A stretch of DNA of 17,812 nt from assembly GCA_019310865.1 (NCBI GenBank), contig JAFDDL010000013.1:1-17812 (forward strand). The letters run 5' to 3'. A model generated the notes under the pieces. It worked only from the letters and a program-made list of their open reading frames with translations. It ran no database searches and was not told the origin of the DNA. A program made the position numbers and the translations under genes. This DNA comes from Deltaproteobacteria bacterium (GTDB lineage Bacteria; Desulfobacterota; Desulfobacteria; Desulfobacterales; JAFDDL01). This document shows, piece by piece, positions 6,946-14,624 of this stretch; the first letter of the stretch is position 1; the number at the start of each line of letters is the position of its first letter.

Positions 6946-8466
6946 AGATCCGCCCAGATCCGCAAGGATGGCGTCGCAGAGGCCTGGAATCGTATAGGTT
7001 TCCGCCACTCGATGCACCGTAAATCCCAAATCTGCGGCCGTATCAGCAGTAATGGGCCCGATGGCCACAATTCGGACGGACGCCGGCAGGGTTCGGAATC
7101 GGTCTTCAGGCAGAAGCGCCTTGAAGTTTTTCACCGTGGAAGAGCTGGTGAAGGTGACCATATCCACCTGCCCATTTTCCAGCGCGTCCAGAAGGACGTC
7201 CCGGTTACGGCTATCGAGTTCGGTGCGGTAGGCGGTTATCTCATCGACCCGAGCACCCATCCGGGTCAGTGAGTCGGGTAAAACAGAGCGTGCTTCCCGT
7301 GCACGGGGAAGCAAAATCCGCTTGCCGCTGATCAGCACATCGGCAAACGCATCCACCACGGATTCCGCCCGGTAGCTGTCCGGCAAAATGTCGCATGTGA
7401 TGCCGAATCCGAGCAATCTGTCTGCCGTCGCGGGACCGATGGCCGCAGTCTGCAAGTGACCGAGCGCGCGAACATCCCTGCCTTGGGAAAAGAGCCGATT
7501 AAAGAAATATTTGACACCGTTTACGCTGGTAAAGACAAGCCAGTTATATTGATCAATCTCATCGATAGCCCGGTTGAGCGGCTCAGGATCCCGGGGCGGC
7601 GCCACCTGAATGGTGGGAATTTCCAAACAATCGGCCCCCAGGTCCTGCAAGCGGGTCACCAGGTCGCTCGCCTGCTCACGAGCACGCGTAACCACTATCC
7701 GCTTGCCCGTCAAAGGGCGAGTATCGAACCATCTGAGACGGTCTCGCAATCCGACAACCTCTCCGACAACAATGACGGCCGGCGCCTTGAGACGAGCCGC
7801 TTCGACCCGCCGAACAATATCGGACAGCATGCCGCGGACCGTCACCTGTTGAGCGGTTGTTCCCCATCGAACCAGCGCAACGGGTGTTTGCGGCGATCTG
7901 CCGTGATCCAGCAGCCGGCCGACTATATGCGGCAGGTTTTTAACCCCCATCAGAAATACGAGTGTGCCGATTCCCTTGGCCAAGGCTGCCCAGTCGATAT
8001 TCGATTCTTCTTTTGTGGGATCCTCATGTCCCGTTACAAATGCAAGGGTTGCCGTATGATCTCGATGGGTCAGGGGTATTCCGGCGTAGGCCGGCGCGGC
8101 AATGGCGGAAGTAATCCCCGGTACGACTTCAAAGGGGATCTGATTTTCCACCAGGATTTCCGCCTCTTCACCCCCGCGACCGAATATAAAGGGGTCTCCC
8201 CCCTTAAGCCGGGCAACAACGTTCCCGGCCTTGGCTTTTTCGATGATTAATCGATTGATGCCGTCCTGGGAAAGGGTGTGATCACCGCCTTTTTTCCCCA
8301 CATATATCATTTCTGCATCGGAAGGGGCGTGGTCCAACAAAACGCGAGCAGCCAGATAATCGTATATGACCACATCCGCTTCGGAAATAAAGCGTTTTCC
8401 TTTCAAGGTAAGCAGTCCGGGGTCGCCCGGGCCCGCACCGATCAAATAAACTTTACCCACTGTCAT
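6931..8466 (-). CDS. cobA/hemD: Uroporphyrinogen-III methyltransferase / uroporphyrinogen-III synthase fusion
   Basis: A 511-residue bifunctional tetrapyrrole enzyme. Residues 1 to about 245 are SUMT, which methylates uroporphyrinogen III to precorrin-2, with YLIGAGPGDPGLLTLKG (7-23), LKGGDPFIFGRGGEE (88-102), VVPGITSAIAAPAYAG and TGHED. Residues from about 252 are HemD, which closes hydroxymethylbilane into uroporphyrinogen III (LTGKRIVVTRAREQ, LVFTSVNGV, TFTSSSTVKNF, AIGPITADTAADLG, AETYTIPGL). ATG 8466 overlaps the hemC stop in ATGA (8463-8466), so translation is probably coupled. The product feeds siroheme and cobalamin and, by the siroheme (Ahb) route known from sulfate reducers, heme. 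The tail after ADLGGS (GVAS) is encoded by an inverted repeat. Confidence 0.96.
   Translation of the reverse strand: MTVGKVYLIGAGPGDPGLLTLKGKRFISEADVVIYDYLAARVLLDHAPSDAEMIYVGKKGGDHTLSQDGINRLIIEKAKAGNVVARLKGGDPFIFGRGGEEAEILVENQIPFEVVPGITSAIAAPAYAGIPLTHRDHTATLAFVTGHEDPTKEESNIDWAALAKGIGTLVFLMGVKNLPHIVGRLLDHGRSPQTPVALVRWGTTAQQVTVRGMLSDIVRRVEAARLKAPAVIVVGEVVGLRDRLRWFDTRPLTGKRIVVTRAREQASDLVTRLQDLGADCLEIPTIQVAPPRDPEPLNRAIDEIDQYNWLVFTSVNGVKYFFNRLFSQGRDVRALGHLQTAAIGPATADRLLGFGITCDILPDSYRAESVVDAFADVLISGKRILLPRAREARSVLPDSLTRMGARVDEITAYRTELDSRNRDVLLDALENGQVDMVTFTSSSTVKNFKALLPEDRFRTLPASVRIVAIGPITADTAADLGFTVHRVAETYTIPGLCDAILADLGGSGVAS
6944..6963. repeat. 10-bp tandem duplication at the end of hemD
   Basis: The decamer ccagatccgc occurs twice back to back (6944-6953, 6954-6963), touching the right arm of the inverted repeat. 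On the coding strand it lies in the codons for the final ADLGGSG. It could mark slippage or repair associated with the palindrome. Confidence 0.6.
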
Positions 8467-9404
8467 GGTGTATTCGCTTCCGACATAATCTGTTCGAGTA
8501 TCTCACTTGCGCCCATGGAAACCAACCGATCGGACAGCAAGGCACCAAGCGATTCGGCTTCCGAACGCAACCCGGAAACCGAATCTCGGAATATCGGTTT
8601 CCCATCCGGCGCCGCCACAAGGCCGTCAATGATTAACCGGCGACCAAACAGCTTGGCGTGTGCCGCCATGGGTACCTGGCAACTGCCGCCCAGCCTTGTT
8701 AAAAACGCCCGCTCGGCTGTGACGATTGTCCGGGTTACCGGATGATCCAACGTCGCCACCAGTTGTGCGACTTCGCTATCCGCCTTGCGAATTTCCACGC
8801 ACAACGCCCCCTGCCCCACGGCCGGGAGCATGATGTCTGGTGGCAGGTATTCAGTAATCCGTGTCTGCAAGTCCAATCTGCGAACACCGGCCGCCGCCAC
8901 CAGAATCGCGTCAAACGGTTCGGTATCGAGTTTGCGAATACGAGTATCGAGGTTGCCCCGGATCGATTCAATGCAAAGATCGGGACGGATGTGAAGGCAT
9001 TGTGCGCGCCGACGCAGGCTGCTGGTACCAATTCGGGCGCCAGACGGGAGTTGTGAAAATTTTATTCCGGTTTTTGATATGAGAACATCCCAGGGAGACT
9101 CTCGTTCGGGTATGGCACCGATGGCCAATGCATCGGGAATTTTGGAGGGCATGTCCTTCATGCTGTGAACAGCCACATCGATCCGCTGATCCATCAGCGC
9201 CTGTTCCAACTCTTTTACAAACAGCGCACTGCCGCCGATACTGGCCAGGGGAACATCGGTAATTTTATCGCCTTTTGTCTTGATGGTTACCAGATCAATT
9301 TCAATGTCGGGATAGCAGCCTATCAGCGCATCTTTAACCCAGTGAGTCTGCCAAAGGGCCAGTTTGCTGCCACGAGTACCGATTCGAATTCGTCGGGTTT
9401 TCAA
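8463..9404 (-). CDS. hemC: Porphobilinogen deaminase (hydroxymethylbilane synthase)
   Basis: HemC polymerises four porphobilinogens into hydroxymethylbilane. I place the start at TTG 9404, giving 313 residues beginning LKTRRIRIGTRGSKLALWQ. This places the catalytic aspartate (HSMKD) at 84 and the dipyrromethane-cofactor cysteine (GGSCQVPMAAHA) at 242, the same numbers as in E. coli HemC. GGGAG stands about 9 bases upstream, and the start overlaps the fmdB-like stop as TTGA (9401-9404). A TTG at 9422 would add six residues and is less likely. Other motifs are GTSSLRRRAQ, IRGNLDTR and LPAVGQGALCVE. It is the middle gene of a three-gene unit making precorrin-2. Confidence 0.95.
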   Translation of the reverse strand: MKTRRIRIGTRGSKLALWQTHWVKDALIGCYPDIEIDLVTIKTKGDKITDVPLASIGGSALFVKELEQALMDQRIDVAVHSMKDMPSKIPDALAIGAIPERESPWDVLISKTGIKFSQLPSGARIGTSSLRRRAQCLHIRPDLCIESIRGNLDTRIRKLDTEPFDAILVAAAGVRRLDLQTRITEYLPPDIMLPAVGQGALCVEIRKADSEVAQLVATLDHPVTRTIVTAERAFLTRLGGSCQVPMAAHAKLFGRRLIIDGLVAAPDGKPIFRDSVSGLRSEAESLGALLSDRLVSMGASEILEQIMSEANTP

Positions 9405-9631
9405 TGGCCACAGCTCCCGCAACTAGTGGCCGAGCAACCGCCGCAGGATGAATCGGCGGCAGATCGGCTCACTGTCTGGCCGCTGCTTGATTTACTCATA
9501 AAGCCGCAGGCAGACATGAGACGGCTCACGTTTTTTTCACAGCATGCCGGACAGGCAGGCTTCTCATCGCCAAATACGAGGCATTCAAATTCGTTATCGC
9601 AATGATCGCAATGATATTCATAGATCGGCAT
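9401..9631 (-). CDS. FmdB-family zinc ribbon protein
   Basis: A 76-residue regulatory-type zinc ribbon. It opens MPIYEYHCDHC, typical of the FmdB/CxxC_CXXC_SSSS family, with C8-x2-C11 and C27-x2-C30 as the likely zinc ligands, a Ser-rich linker (about 46-62), and a Cys/Gly-rich tail (CGGC and CGSCGH). The ATG at 9631 follows AAGGAG with 7-base spacing, a strong site. It is first in the fmdB-hemC-cobA/hemD unit. Family function is poorly defined (FmdB was linked to amidase/formamidase regulation in another genus), so a role in tetrapyrrole control is only inferred from position. Confidence 0.88.
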   Translation of the reverse strand: MPIYEYHCDHCDNEFECLVFGDEKPACPACCEKNVSRLMSACGFMSKSSSGQTVSRSAADSSCGGCSATSCGSCGH

Positions 9632-9644
9632 CCGGGTTCTCCTT

Positions 9645-9670
9645 TAGATAATCCCAATAGATAATCCCAA
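9645..9670. repeat. 13-bp perfect tandem duplication before the fmdB-like gene
   Basis: The unit tagataatcccaa occurs twice (9645-9657, 9658-9670) immediately upstream (minus sense) of the AAAGGAG ribosome binding site. It may be an operator pair or a slippage product. Little else is seen in the 78-base gap 9632-9709. Confidence 0.6.
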
Positions 9671-9709
9671 AACTGTTAAATCAATACATTAATCACTTGA
9701 ATGGCAAAA

Positions 9710-11041
9710 TCAACCGGTCTTTTCCATGCCCTGGATTTCCAGGATCTGTTCCTGGGCGTCATGCCCCAAGGCAATGGCGGTTTCAAAGGCGTCCAAGGCA
9801 GACTTCAGTCGATTTCGGGCGCGGTAGATACATCCCAGGCGAAAAAAATACCGCCCTTCCTTGGGTGCAAGTTCCACACTTTTCTCGCAATACAGGGAAG
9901 CAATCTCGGAATTTTCCCCGCGGGCATCATATAAATACCCCAACCCGGAAAGGGCCCCGGCATCATTGGGATTGAGTTTGATCGCCGTTTTAAAGGCGTC
10001 AATCGCATCGGTATCGCGGTCAAGCGCCATGAGACAGTCACCCCACAGACGTTGAGAAAGGGAAGCGTCCGGATTCAGTTCCACCGCTTTTTTCAGATAT
10101 TCTTCAGCCTGTTGCACATCGCCCTGATCCAGCAGCGTGCGACCGGCCTGCAGTGCCACTTCAAACACATCCGGGTTGATCCGATATGCCTTTTTAAAAT
10201 AAAAAATCGCAGGGTCACGGTTATCCGTCATCATGCAGATAAGACCGAGATTATACAGCGCCATAAATTCCGCTGGTTCCACTCGCGTTGCAGCATCAAA
10301 TTGCGCACGCGCGAGCTCGTAATCCCCTATCAGACTGTAGCATACGCCCAGGCTGTTTCGGGCATTGGTGTTGGCGCCATTGAGCGCAAGCGCCATCTTG
10401 AATTCACCCATGGCGCCTTTCAGATCTCCGAATTGAAACAACTTGTCGCCGCTGATATTCAGGCTCACATCATCAAAGGCGACGGTGGAGCCGGAACCAA
10501 AAAAGGCGGCATGATCCAGGGCTTTGCACGCATTGTCAAGCACCTGACCCTTTTCAAAAGATTGCATCGGATACGCCGCCGTCCCGATACTCACCGTAAC
10601 AAATCCTTCTTTGGACAGTTGCTCGCGGATCGTTTTGGCAGCTTTCCGGCTAAACGTCGTTTTTTTATCCGGAAAAACCACGCCGAACAGGTCAACCCCC
10701 AACAATCCCCACAGCCCCTGGTAGCGCCGGCAGTTGTTGTCCAGGGCATTTGCTACGGCCATTTGGCTGTCCGAAGACACACGAGCGAGGTTATCATCGA
10801 TACGAACCGACATGGCCAGAAACCGGTCGCATGGCGCCGTCGTGGCCAGGGCCGATTCAATGTACGCCTTACCCGATAACATATTCTCAAAACACACCAG
10901 CAAATCCCTGGAAGGGGTCACCGTCTCCAAATACCCGGTCGGCGGGCAGCAGTCCCCCGCCGGTGCGATGTCTGTTTTTGCCAATAAAAAATTGCGGGTG
11001 CTTCTGACGTTATGAAACAGGTGCGCGTCTTTGGTGGTCAT
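9710..11041 (-). CDS. Degenerate GGDEF domain with C-terminal TPR repeats
   Basis: A 443-residue protein. Residues from about 60 to 190 resemble a diguanylate-cyclase GGDEF fold: LLGVDLFGVVFP (113-124) aligns with the catalytic RLGGDEFAVLLP and FVTVSIGTAAYP (147-158) with the conserved VTxSiGiA strand. The signature itself has become GVDLF, so cyclase activity is unlikely. From about 190 to 427 there are roughly six to seven TPR-like helical pairs (for example ALYNLGLICMMTDNRDPAIFY and GALSGLGYLYDARGENSEIA), suited to protein binding. No signal peptide or membrane segment is seen. ATG 11041 follows AGGAAT by about 8 bases and starts 10 bases after the selA stop, so it is probably cotranscribed. 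It is likely a scaffold or receiver of a signal; the partner is unknown. Confidence 0.8.
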   Translation of the reverse strand: MTTKDAHLFHNVRSTRNFLLAKTDIAPAGDCCPPTGYLETVTPSRDLLVCFENMLSGKAYIESALATTAPCDRFLAMSVRIDDNLARVSSDSQMAVANALDNNCRRYQGLWGLLGVDLFGVVFPDKKTTFSRKAAKTIREQLSKEGFVTVSIGTAAYPMQSFEKGQVLDNACKALDHAAFFGSGSTVAFDDVSLNISGDKLFQFGDLKGAMGEFKMALALNGANTNARNSLGVCYSLIGDYELARAQFDAATRVEPAEFMALYNLGLICMMTDNRDPAIFYFKKAYRINPDVFEVALQAGRTLLDQGDVQQAEEYLKKAVELNPDASLSQRLWGDCLMALDRDTDAIDAFKTAIKLNPNDAGALSGLGYLYDARGENSEIASLYCEKSVELAPKEGRYFFRLGCIYRARNRLKSALDAFETAIALGHDAQEQILEIQGMEKTG

Positions 11042-11051
11042 GGTTTTATTC

Positions 11052-12503
11052 CTAGGTAAGCGAGCTTGCGAGACTCCGCTCCGTTTTCTTTAGCAACGAC
11101 TCGATTGCCTGCTGAATAATCGGAATCTCATCATCTCGTATGGTGCGCATATCCATTAAAAACAAATCCATCTCGATCCGGCCGAGGACGGCCGGCGGGA
11201 ACTGCCGTAACTTGCATTCAACCGTGTTGGCGGTCATCCCGTCCACGGTAATTGCGACACATCTGCTGGGCAGCTTCAGAAGGGGCAGCGCCCCGCCGCC
11301 TGCCTTAGCGGGACGATCCAAAATACGAACCGTCAGACTGCTGTCTTCCAGGCTCGACAAAGCGGTAACAAGTGCTTGTGCCCGCCTGTCGATTTGGTCC
11401 ATGTGTAGCGTCAGCATGCGCAGCGTCGGTATCTTCTCAATGGCAATCCGTTCATCCCGATAAAGCTGCAGCGTCCCTTCCAAAGCCGCCAGCGTCAGCT
11501 TGTCGACCCGAAGCGCCCGGGTCAACGGATTTTGCTTGATGGTTTCCAATATGGGCTTTTTGCCGATAATGATCCCGGCCTGGCCACCCCCCAACAGCTT
11601 ATCACCGCTGAAGGTAACCAGGTCGGCTCCGGTAGCAACCGATTCCCGGATTGTCGGCTCTTTGGAAAGACCGTATGCCGTAAAATCGATCAGCGTGCCA
11701 CTGCCCAGATCCTCCATAACGGGGAGATGGTGCTGCCTGCCCAGGTCGACCAGGACTTTGAGTGGAACCGATGCAGTAAATCCCACCACCGCATAGTTGC
11801 TGGTGTGCACCTTGAGCAGCAGACCGGTCTCCGGGGTCAAGGCGGCTTGATAATCTGTCAGGTGGGTTCGATTTGTGGTGCCAACTTCTTTCAGGATTGC
11901 ACCACTTTTCGCCATGACATCCGGAATTCGAAAAGAACCGCCGATCTCCACCAACTCACCCCGGGAAACCACCGCCTCTTTTCCCCGTGCAACCGAGTCG
12001 AGGCACAGCAAAACCGCTGCGGCATTGTTGTTGACGACCATGGCCGCTTCGGCGCCGGTCAATTCGCAAATCAGCGATTCCACAAGACTGTATCGAGAAC
12101 CGCGTCGGCCGGTGGAAAGATCAAACTCCAGATTGGAATAATGGCGCGCGATGTTTCGGATATGGTCCAGAACTTGATCCGCCAGTGGAGATCGACCCAG
12201 GTTCGTATGCACCACCACTCCGGTAGCATTTACGACCCGTTGCATTCCGGGGGCCGTGATTTGCACCACCTGCCGCGCCGTCAGTGCAAGGATTGAATCT
12301 TGTGAAAGCGCATTCGGGTCATCGGATAGGCTTCCTGAAAGGATTTGCTCCCGCAGCAGTTGCAGGATTTGTCGAATGGCCGTTGTCAAAACGGGACGAG
12401 GCGTGCCTTTAAATTCCGGAAGGGCTTGCGCGCAAGCCAGGAGTTGATCCACGCCTGGTAGCGATTTCAATCGCTGTTTATCTGTATTCGAGTTGCGCAT
12501 CAT
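11052..12503 (-). CDS. selA: L-seryl-tRNA(Sec) selenium transferase
   Basis: SelA is a PLP enzyme that converts seryl-tRNA(Sec) to selenocysteinyl-tRNA(Sec) using selenophosphate. The 483-residue protein has the family pattern: VNATGVVVHTNLGRSPL (91-107), SNLEFDLSTGRRGSRY (123-138), VNNNAAAVLL (157-166), VGTTNRTHLTDY and the PLP-binding lysine K302 in TFSGDKLLGGGQAG (the more common form is GGPQAG). Length is normal. The ATG at 12503 (a second ATG follows directly) lies 8 bases after the CheD-HDOD stop, behind GAGGG. It ends in TAG with a second in-frame TAA one codon later. selB, selC and selD are not in the window. Its presence implies the organism makes selenoproteins, such as formate dehydrogenase or selenium-dependent hydrogenase. 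Confidence 0.96.
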   Translation of the reverse strand: MMRNSNTDKQRLKSLPGVDQLLACAQALPEFKGTPRPVLTTAIRQILQLLREQILSGSLSDDPNALSQDSILALTARQVVQITAPGMQRVVNATGVVVHTNLGRSPLADQVLDHIRNIARHYSNLEFDLSTGRRGSRYSLVESLICELTGAEAAMVVNNNAAAVLLCLDSVARGKEAVVSRGELVEIGGSFRIPDVMAKSGAILKEVGTTNRTHLTDYQAALTPETGLLLKVHTSNYAVVGFTASVPLKVLVDLGRQHHLPVMEDLGSGTLIDFTAYGLSKEPTIRESVATGADLVTFSGDKLLGGGQAGIIIGKKPILETIKQNPLTRALRVDKLTLAALEGTLQLYRDERIAIEKIPTLRMLTLHMDQIDRRAQALVTALSSLEDSSLTVRILDRPAKAGGGALPLLKLPSRCVAITVDGMTANTVECKLRQFPPAVLGRIEMDLFLMDMRTIRDDEIPIIQQAIESLLKKTERSLASSLT

Positions 12504-12511
12504 CAGCCGAT

Positions 12512-13867
12512 TTATCCCTCGAGCATTATCTCCGGAGAAGCAGCGAAAAATTTCTCCGGAATGGCATCGATAATTTCAATGAGTTTAGAAGCGGTAAAAC
12601 CCATGGTTTGAAGTCTCTGCTCGAAATGGTCCGTATTCATCCGCTCCAGTTCAAGTCCGGTGTTGAAGCGAGACATCAAATAATCCGCCAGATAGAGGGT
12701 GTGAACCAGCGTGTTATCTTTCGGCGTATTTTCGGGGACGTGATGGTCACGAATCGCAAAAGCAAGGGATTCCGGAAACTCCCATTTAATGGCCAATTCG
12801 TGTCCCACCTGGGTATGGTCAAACCCCAGGATCTTCTGCTCGCTTTCGAGAAAATTTCTGCCGGTTTCGATCAGATCTCGGTAAAACAGCGGATAGGCAG
12901 ATGTAACGTATTGATCCAGGACCACCTTGCCGATATCATGCAGCAATCCGGCCGTATAGGCCAGCGCCGGATGAATCCGTCCGTGAATCCGGGCCAATTT
13001 TTCGGTAATTAATGCCGTGCCCAGTGCATGATGAAACAGCCCCCCCTTGCACAGTGAATAGCCCTGGGTGGCCGGTTCGAAAAGCCGGCGGACCGATGCT
13101 GAAATTACCAGCTTCAAAAGCTGGTCCTGACCGACGAGCAGCAGGGCGTGATCCAGTGTATCGATGCGCTCCCTTACCGAAAAAAGGGCCGAATTGGATA
13201 ATTGAAGGGTTTTTGCGCTGATGACCTGGTCCTTTCTGACCTCATTTGCAATCTCAGCAATGTCGTAGTCATCCTCACCAATGAGCCGAATAATTTTCAA
13301 TGCCACCTGAGGAATCGGTTTCAGTGTCTCCATGGCATCATAAATCTGATCTTTGGACGGTTGCGATACGTCCTGGGTTTCAGAGTAAAACTCAAAACCA
13401 GCAGGTTCAATTTGGCAATTGCCGGTTTTCATATTCAAATTCAAGCTGCAGGCAAAAAAGCCGCCTGTTTCAGATTTTTCGATTCGAATCCCTTCAGCAG
13501 CCAGAAGGCGCCTGACAATCTCCTCGCTTCGTCCGCCGATGTCGAGCATCAAATCCCGCTGGTCGATCGGACCCACCAGGGCGCCGCCGGCAACAATCGC
13601 TGACAGGTTTTCCATGGCAGCACCGGCTTCGGTAATGGCATTTAGAAAAAGCGGCATGCCGGTGGTGGCATATTTTTCAGGAAAAAGGCTGCCCTCGCTA
13701 GCCACCGGTTCGGGCAGCAGGATATGCATCAGCCCGCCGATACCGTTTTCCCGGTCGTACAGGGCCACACCGACACACGTTCCCAGAAAAGCCTGGAGAA
13801 TCAATGGCTGGGCGTTGGTAACGTGGTAGCTGCCGGCAGCCACGTGGTGTTTTGACAGGTTAAACAT
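12512..13867 (-). CDS. CheD-HDOD fusion signalling protein
   Basis: A 451-residue two-domain protein. The N-terminal CheD domain (about 5-160) keeps the deamidase residues: cysteine C31 in LGTCVGVALYD and histidine H48 in GGLMHILLP, followed by AIVAGGA and NLNMKTGNCQ. CheD enzymes deamidate glutamines on chemoreceptors. The C-terminal HDOD domain (about 176-370, opening TLKPIPQVALKIIRLI) contains NSALFSVRERIDTLDHALLLVG and LLHDIGKVVLD with the H-D pair at about 310-311. HDOD proteins act in signal transduction, often with c-di-GMP or chemosensory circuits. Start: ATG 13867 has AAGGA at 7 bases; ATG 13873 would sit one base after it. It is first in the set with selA and the GGDEF-TPR gene, divergent from a CheY-like gene. 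Confidence 0.9.
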   Translation of the reverse strand: MFNLSKHHVAAGSYHVTNAQPLILQAFLGTCVGVALYDRENGIGGLMHILLPEPVASEGSLFPEKYATTGMPLFLNAITEAGAAMENLSAIVAGGALVGPIDQRDLMLDIGGRSEEIVRRLLAAEGIRIEKSETGGFFACSLNLNMKTGNCQIEPAGFEFYSETQDVSQPSKDQIYDAMETLKPIPQVALKIIRLIGEDDYDIAEIANEVRKDQVISAKTLQLSNSALFSVRERIDTLDHALLLVGQDQLLKLVISASVRRLFEPATQGYSLCKGGLFHHALGTALITEKLARIHGRIHPALAYTAGLLHDIGKVVLDQYVTSAYPLFYRDLIETGRNFLESEQKILGFDHTQVGHELAIKWEFPESLAFAIRDHHVPENTPKDNTLVHTLYLADYLMSRFNTGLELERMNTDHFEQRLQTMGFTASKLIEIIDAIPEKFFAASPEIMLEG

Positions 13868-13873
13868 CGGCAT

Positions 13874-14155
13874 ATCCTTTTGGCTGACAAGATATTGTTT
13901 GAGAACATACCATTTATATCAAATTATATCAAAGGGATTTCAACTATATTTTCCCGAGGCGGTTGACGCGAGCTTTGGATTAGCTTAAAAAGCAAGAAGA
14001 GACTCGCCCGGATTATGCCGAAACATCCAAATCGATGATCGGCGCATGCATGGCCGAAAGCGAAGCACTCTATGGAGACCCAGGCGGGTATTGTTATTAT
14101 CATTTTTACTCGTTTACCTGTGAATAGTTCTCGATTTCCCTGGTAAATGTGAAGG
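13874..14155. other. Divergent intergenic region between CheD-HDOD and response regulator
   Basis: About 280 bases without a supported gene, AT-rich near 13890-13950. A plus-strand candidate promoter lies at 13963-13991. On the minus strand TTGATA followed after 17 bases by AACAAT offers a weak promoter towards CheD-HDOD. A 25-codon frame at 14050-14127 has no ribosome binding site and is not called. I recognise no riboswitch or RNA gene here. Confidence 0.5.
13963..13991 (+). promoter_or_regulatory. Candidate sigma70-type promoter for the response regulator
   Basis: TTGACG (13963-13968), 17-base spacer, TAAAAA (13986-13991). The spacing is ideal and the -35 close to consensus; the -10 matches 4 of 6. 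It would give a leader of roughly 165 bases before the regulator ATG at 14165. Confidence 0.35.
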
Positions 14156-14164
14156 ATGGCCGTC

Positions 14165-14575
14165 ATGGCTGATGGGACGCAACGGAAGATACTGGTAGTG
14201 GACGACGAAGCGGATATGCGCATTTTCGTTTCAACCGTCGTGGAAACCAGTGGTTATGAGGCACTGGTGGCACGGGACGGATCCGAGGCCTTTGAATTGG
14301 CCCTGTCCGCTCGACCCGATCTGGTGGTGCTGGATGTGATGATGCCGAAAATCGAAGACGGTGTGCACACCTACCACCGGTTTAAACACCACCCGGACCT
14401 GAAGCAGACTCCCATCATTATGCTGTCTGCCATTGCACACAAAACCTTCCTGCATTACGTGTCTGTCCTGGCACCATCCACGGACGGGCAAACCATGGAA
14501 CCCGAAGCGTACATGGAAAAACCACCGGAAGCCGCAGAGCTGGTCCGGTTGATCGGATCGATTCTGCATGATTGA
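14165..14575 (+). CDS. Single-domain (CheY-like) response regulator
   Basis: A 136-residue receiver domain with no output domain. From the ATG at 14165: acidic pair D13-D14 in LVVDDEADM, phosphorylated aspartate D57 in LVVLDVMMPK, the Thr/Ser switch S88 in IIMLSAI, and the conserved lysine K119 in AYMEKP. The segment between strands 4 and 5 (AHKTFLHYVSVLAPSTDGQTM) is unusual compared with canonical CheY, where a GADDY-type stretch precedes the lysine. ATG 14165 is preferred over 14156 because GAAGG stands about 9 bases upstream; it abuts 14156. The gene is divergent from CheD-HDOD, suggesting a shared chemosensory-type pathway (inference). No histidine kinase is present. Confidence 0.9.
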   Translation: MADGTQRKILVVDDEADMRIFVSTVVETSGYEALVARDGSEAFELALSARPDLVVLDVMMPKIEDGVHTYHRFKHHPDLKQTPIIMLSAIAHKTFLHYVSVLAPSTDGQTMEPEAYMEKPPEAAELVRLIGSILHD

Positions 14576-14584
14576 ATAATTTCA

Positions 14585-14600
14585 ATGACGATAACGTCAT
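14585..14600. repeat. Short inverted repeat before rubrerythrin
   Basis: Arms atgacg (14585-14590) and cgtcat (14595-14600) around ataa lie in the 49-base gap before rubrerythrin. It could be a small operator or an RNA hairpin; there is no T-run for a terminator. Confidence 0.35.
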
Positions 14601-14624
14601 AAATCGGGCATCAGGGGGAACGTT

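Noticed and set aside
7456..8250. 264-codon plus-strand frame
   Set aside because: Fully antisense to cobA/hemD, with no motif and no independent ribosome binding site; a shadow of GC-biased coding DNA.
10052..10879. 275-codon plus-strand frame
   Set aside because: Antisense to the GGDEF-TPR gene; basic His/Arg-rich translation typical of a shadow frame.
11532..12296. 254-codon plus-strand frame
   Set aside because: Antisense to selA, low-complexity composition, no recognisable domain.
13874..14155. c-di-GMP-type riboswitch before the response regulator
   Set aside because: A gcgggt-like stretch is present near 14085, but the conserved core of GEMM riboswitches could not be found.
13924..14223. 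99-codon minus-strand frame in the divergent gap
   Set aside because: No homology-like motifs and it overlaps the start of the response regulator; not supported as a gene.
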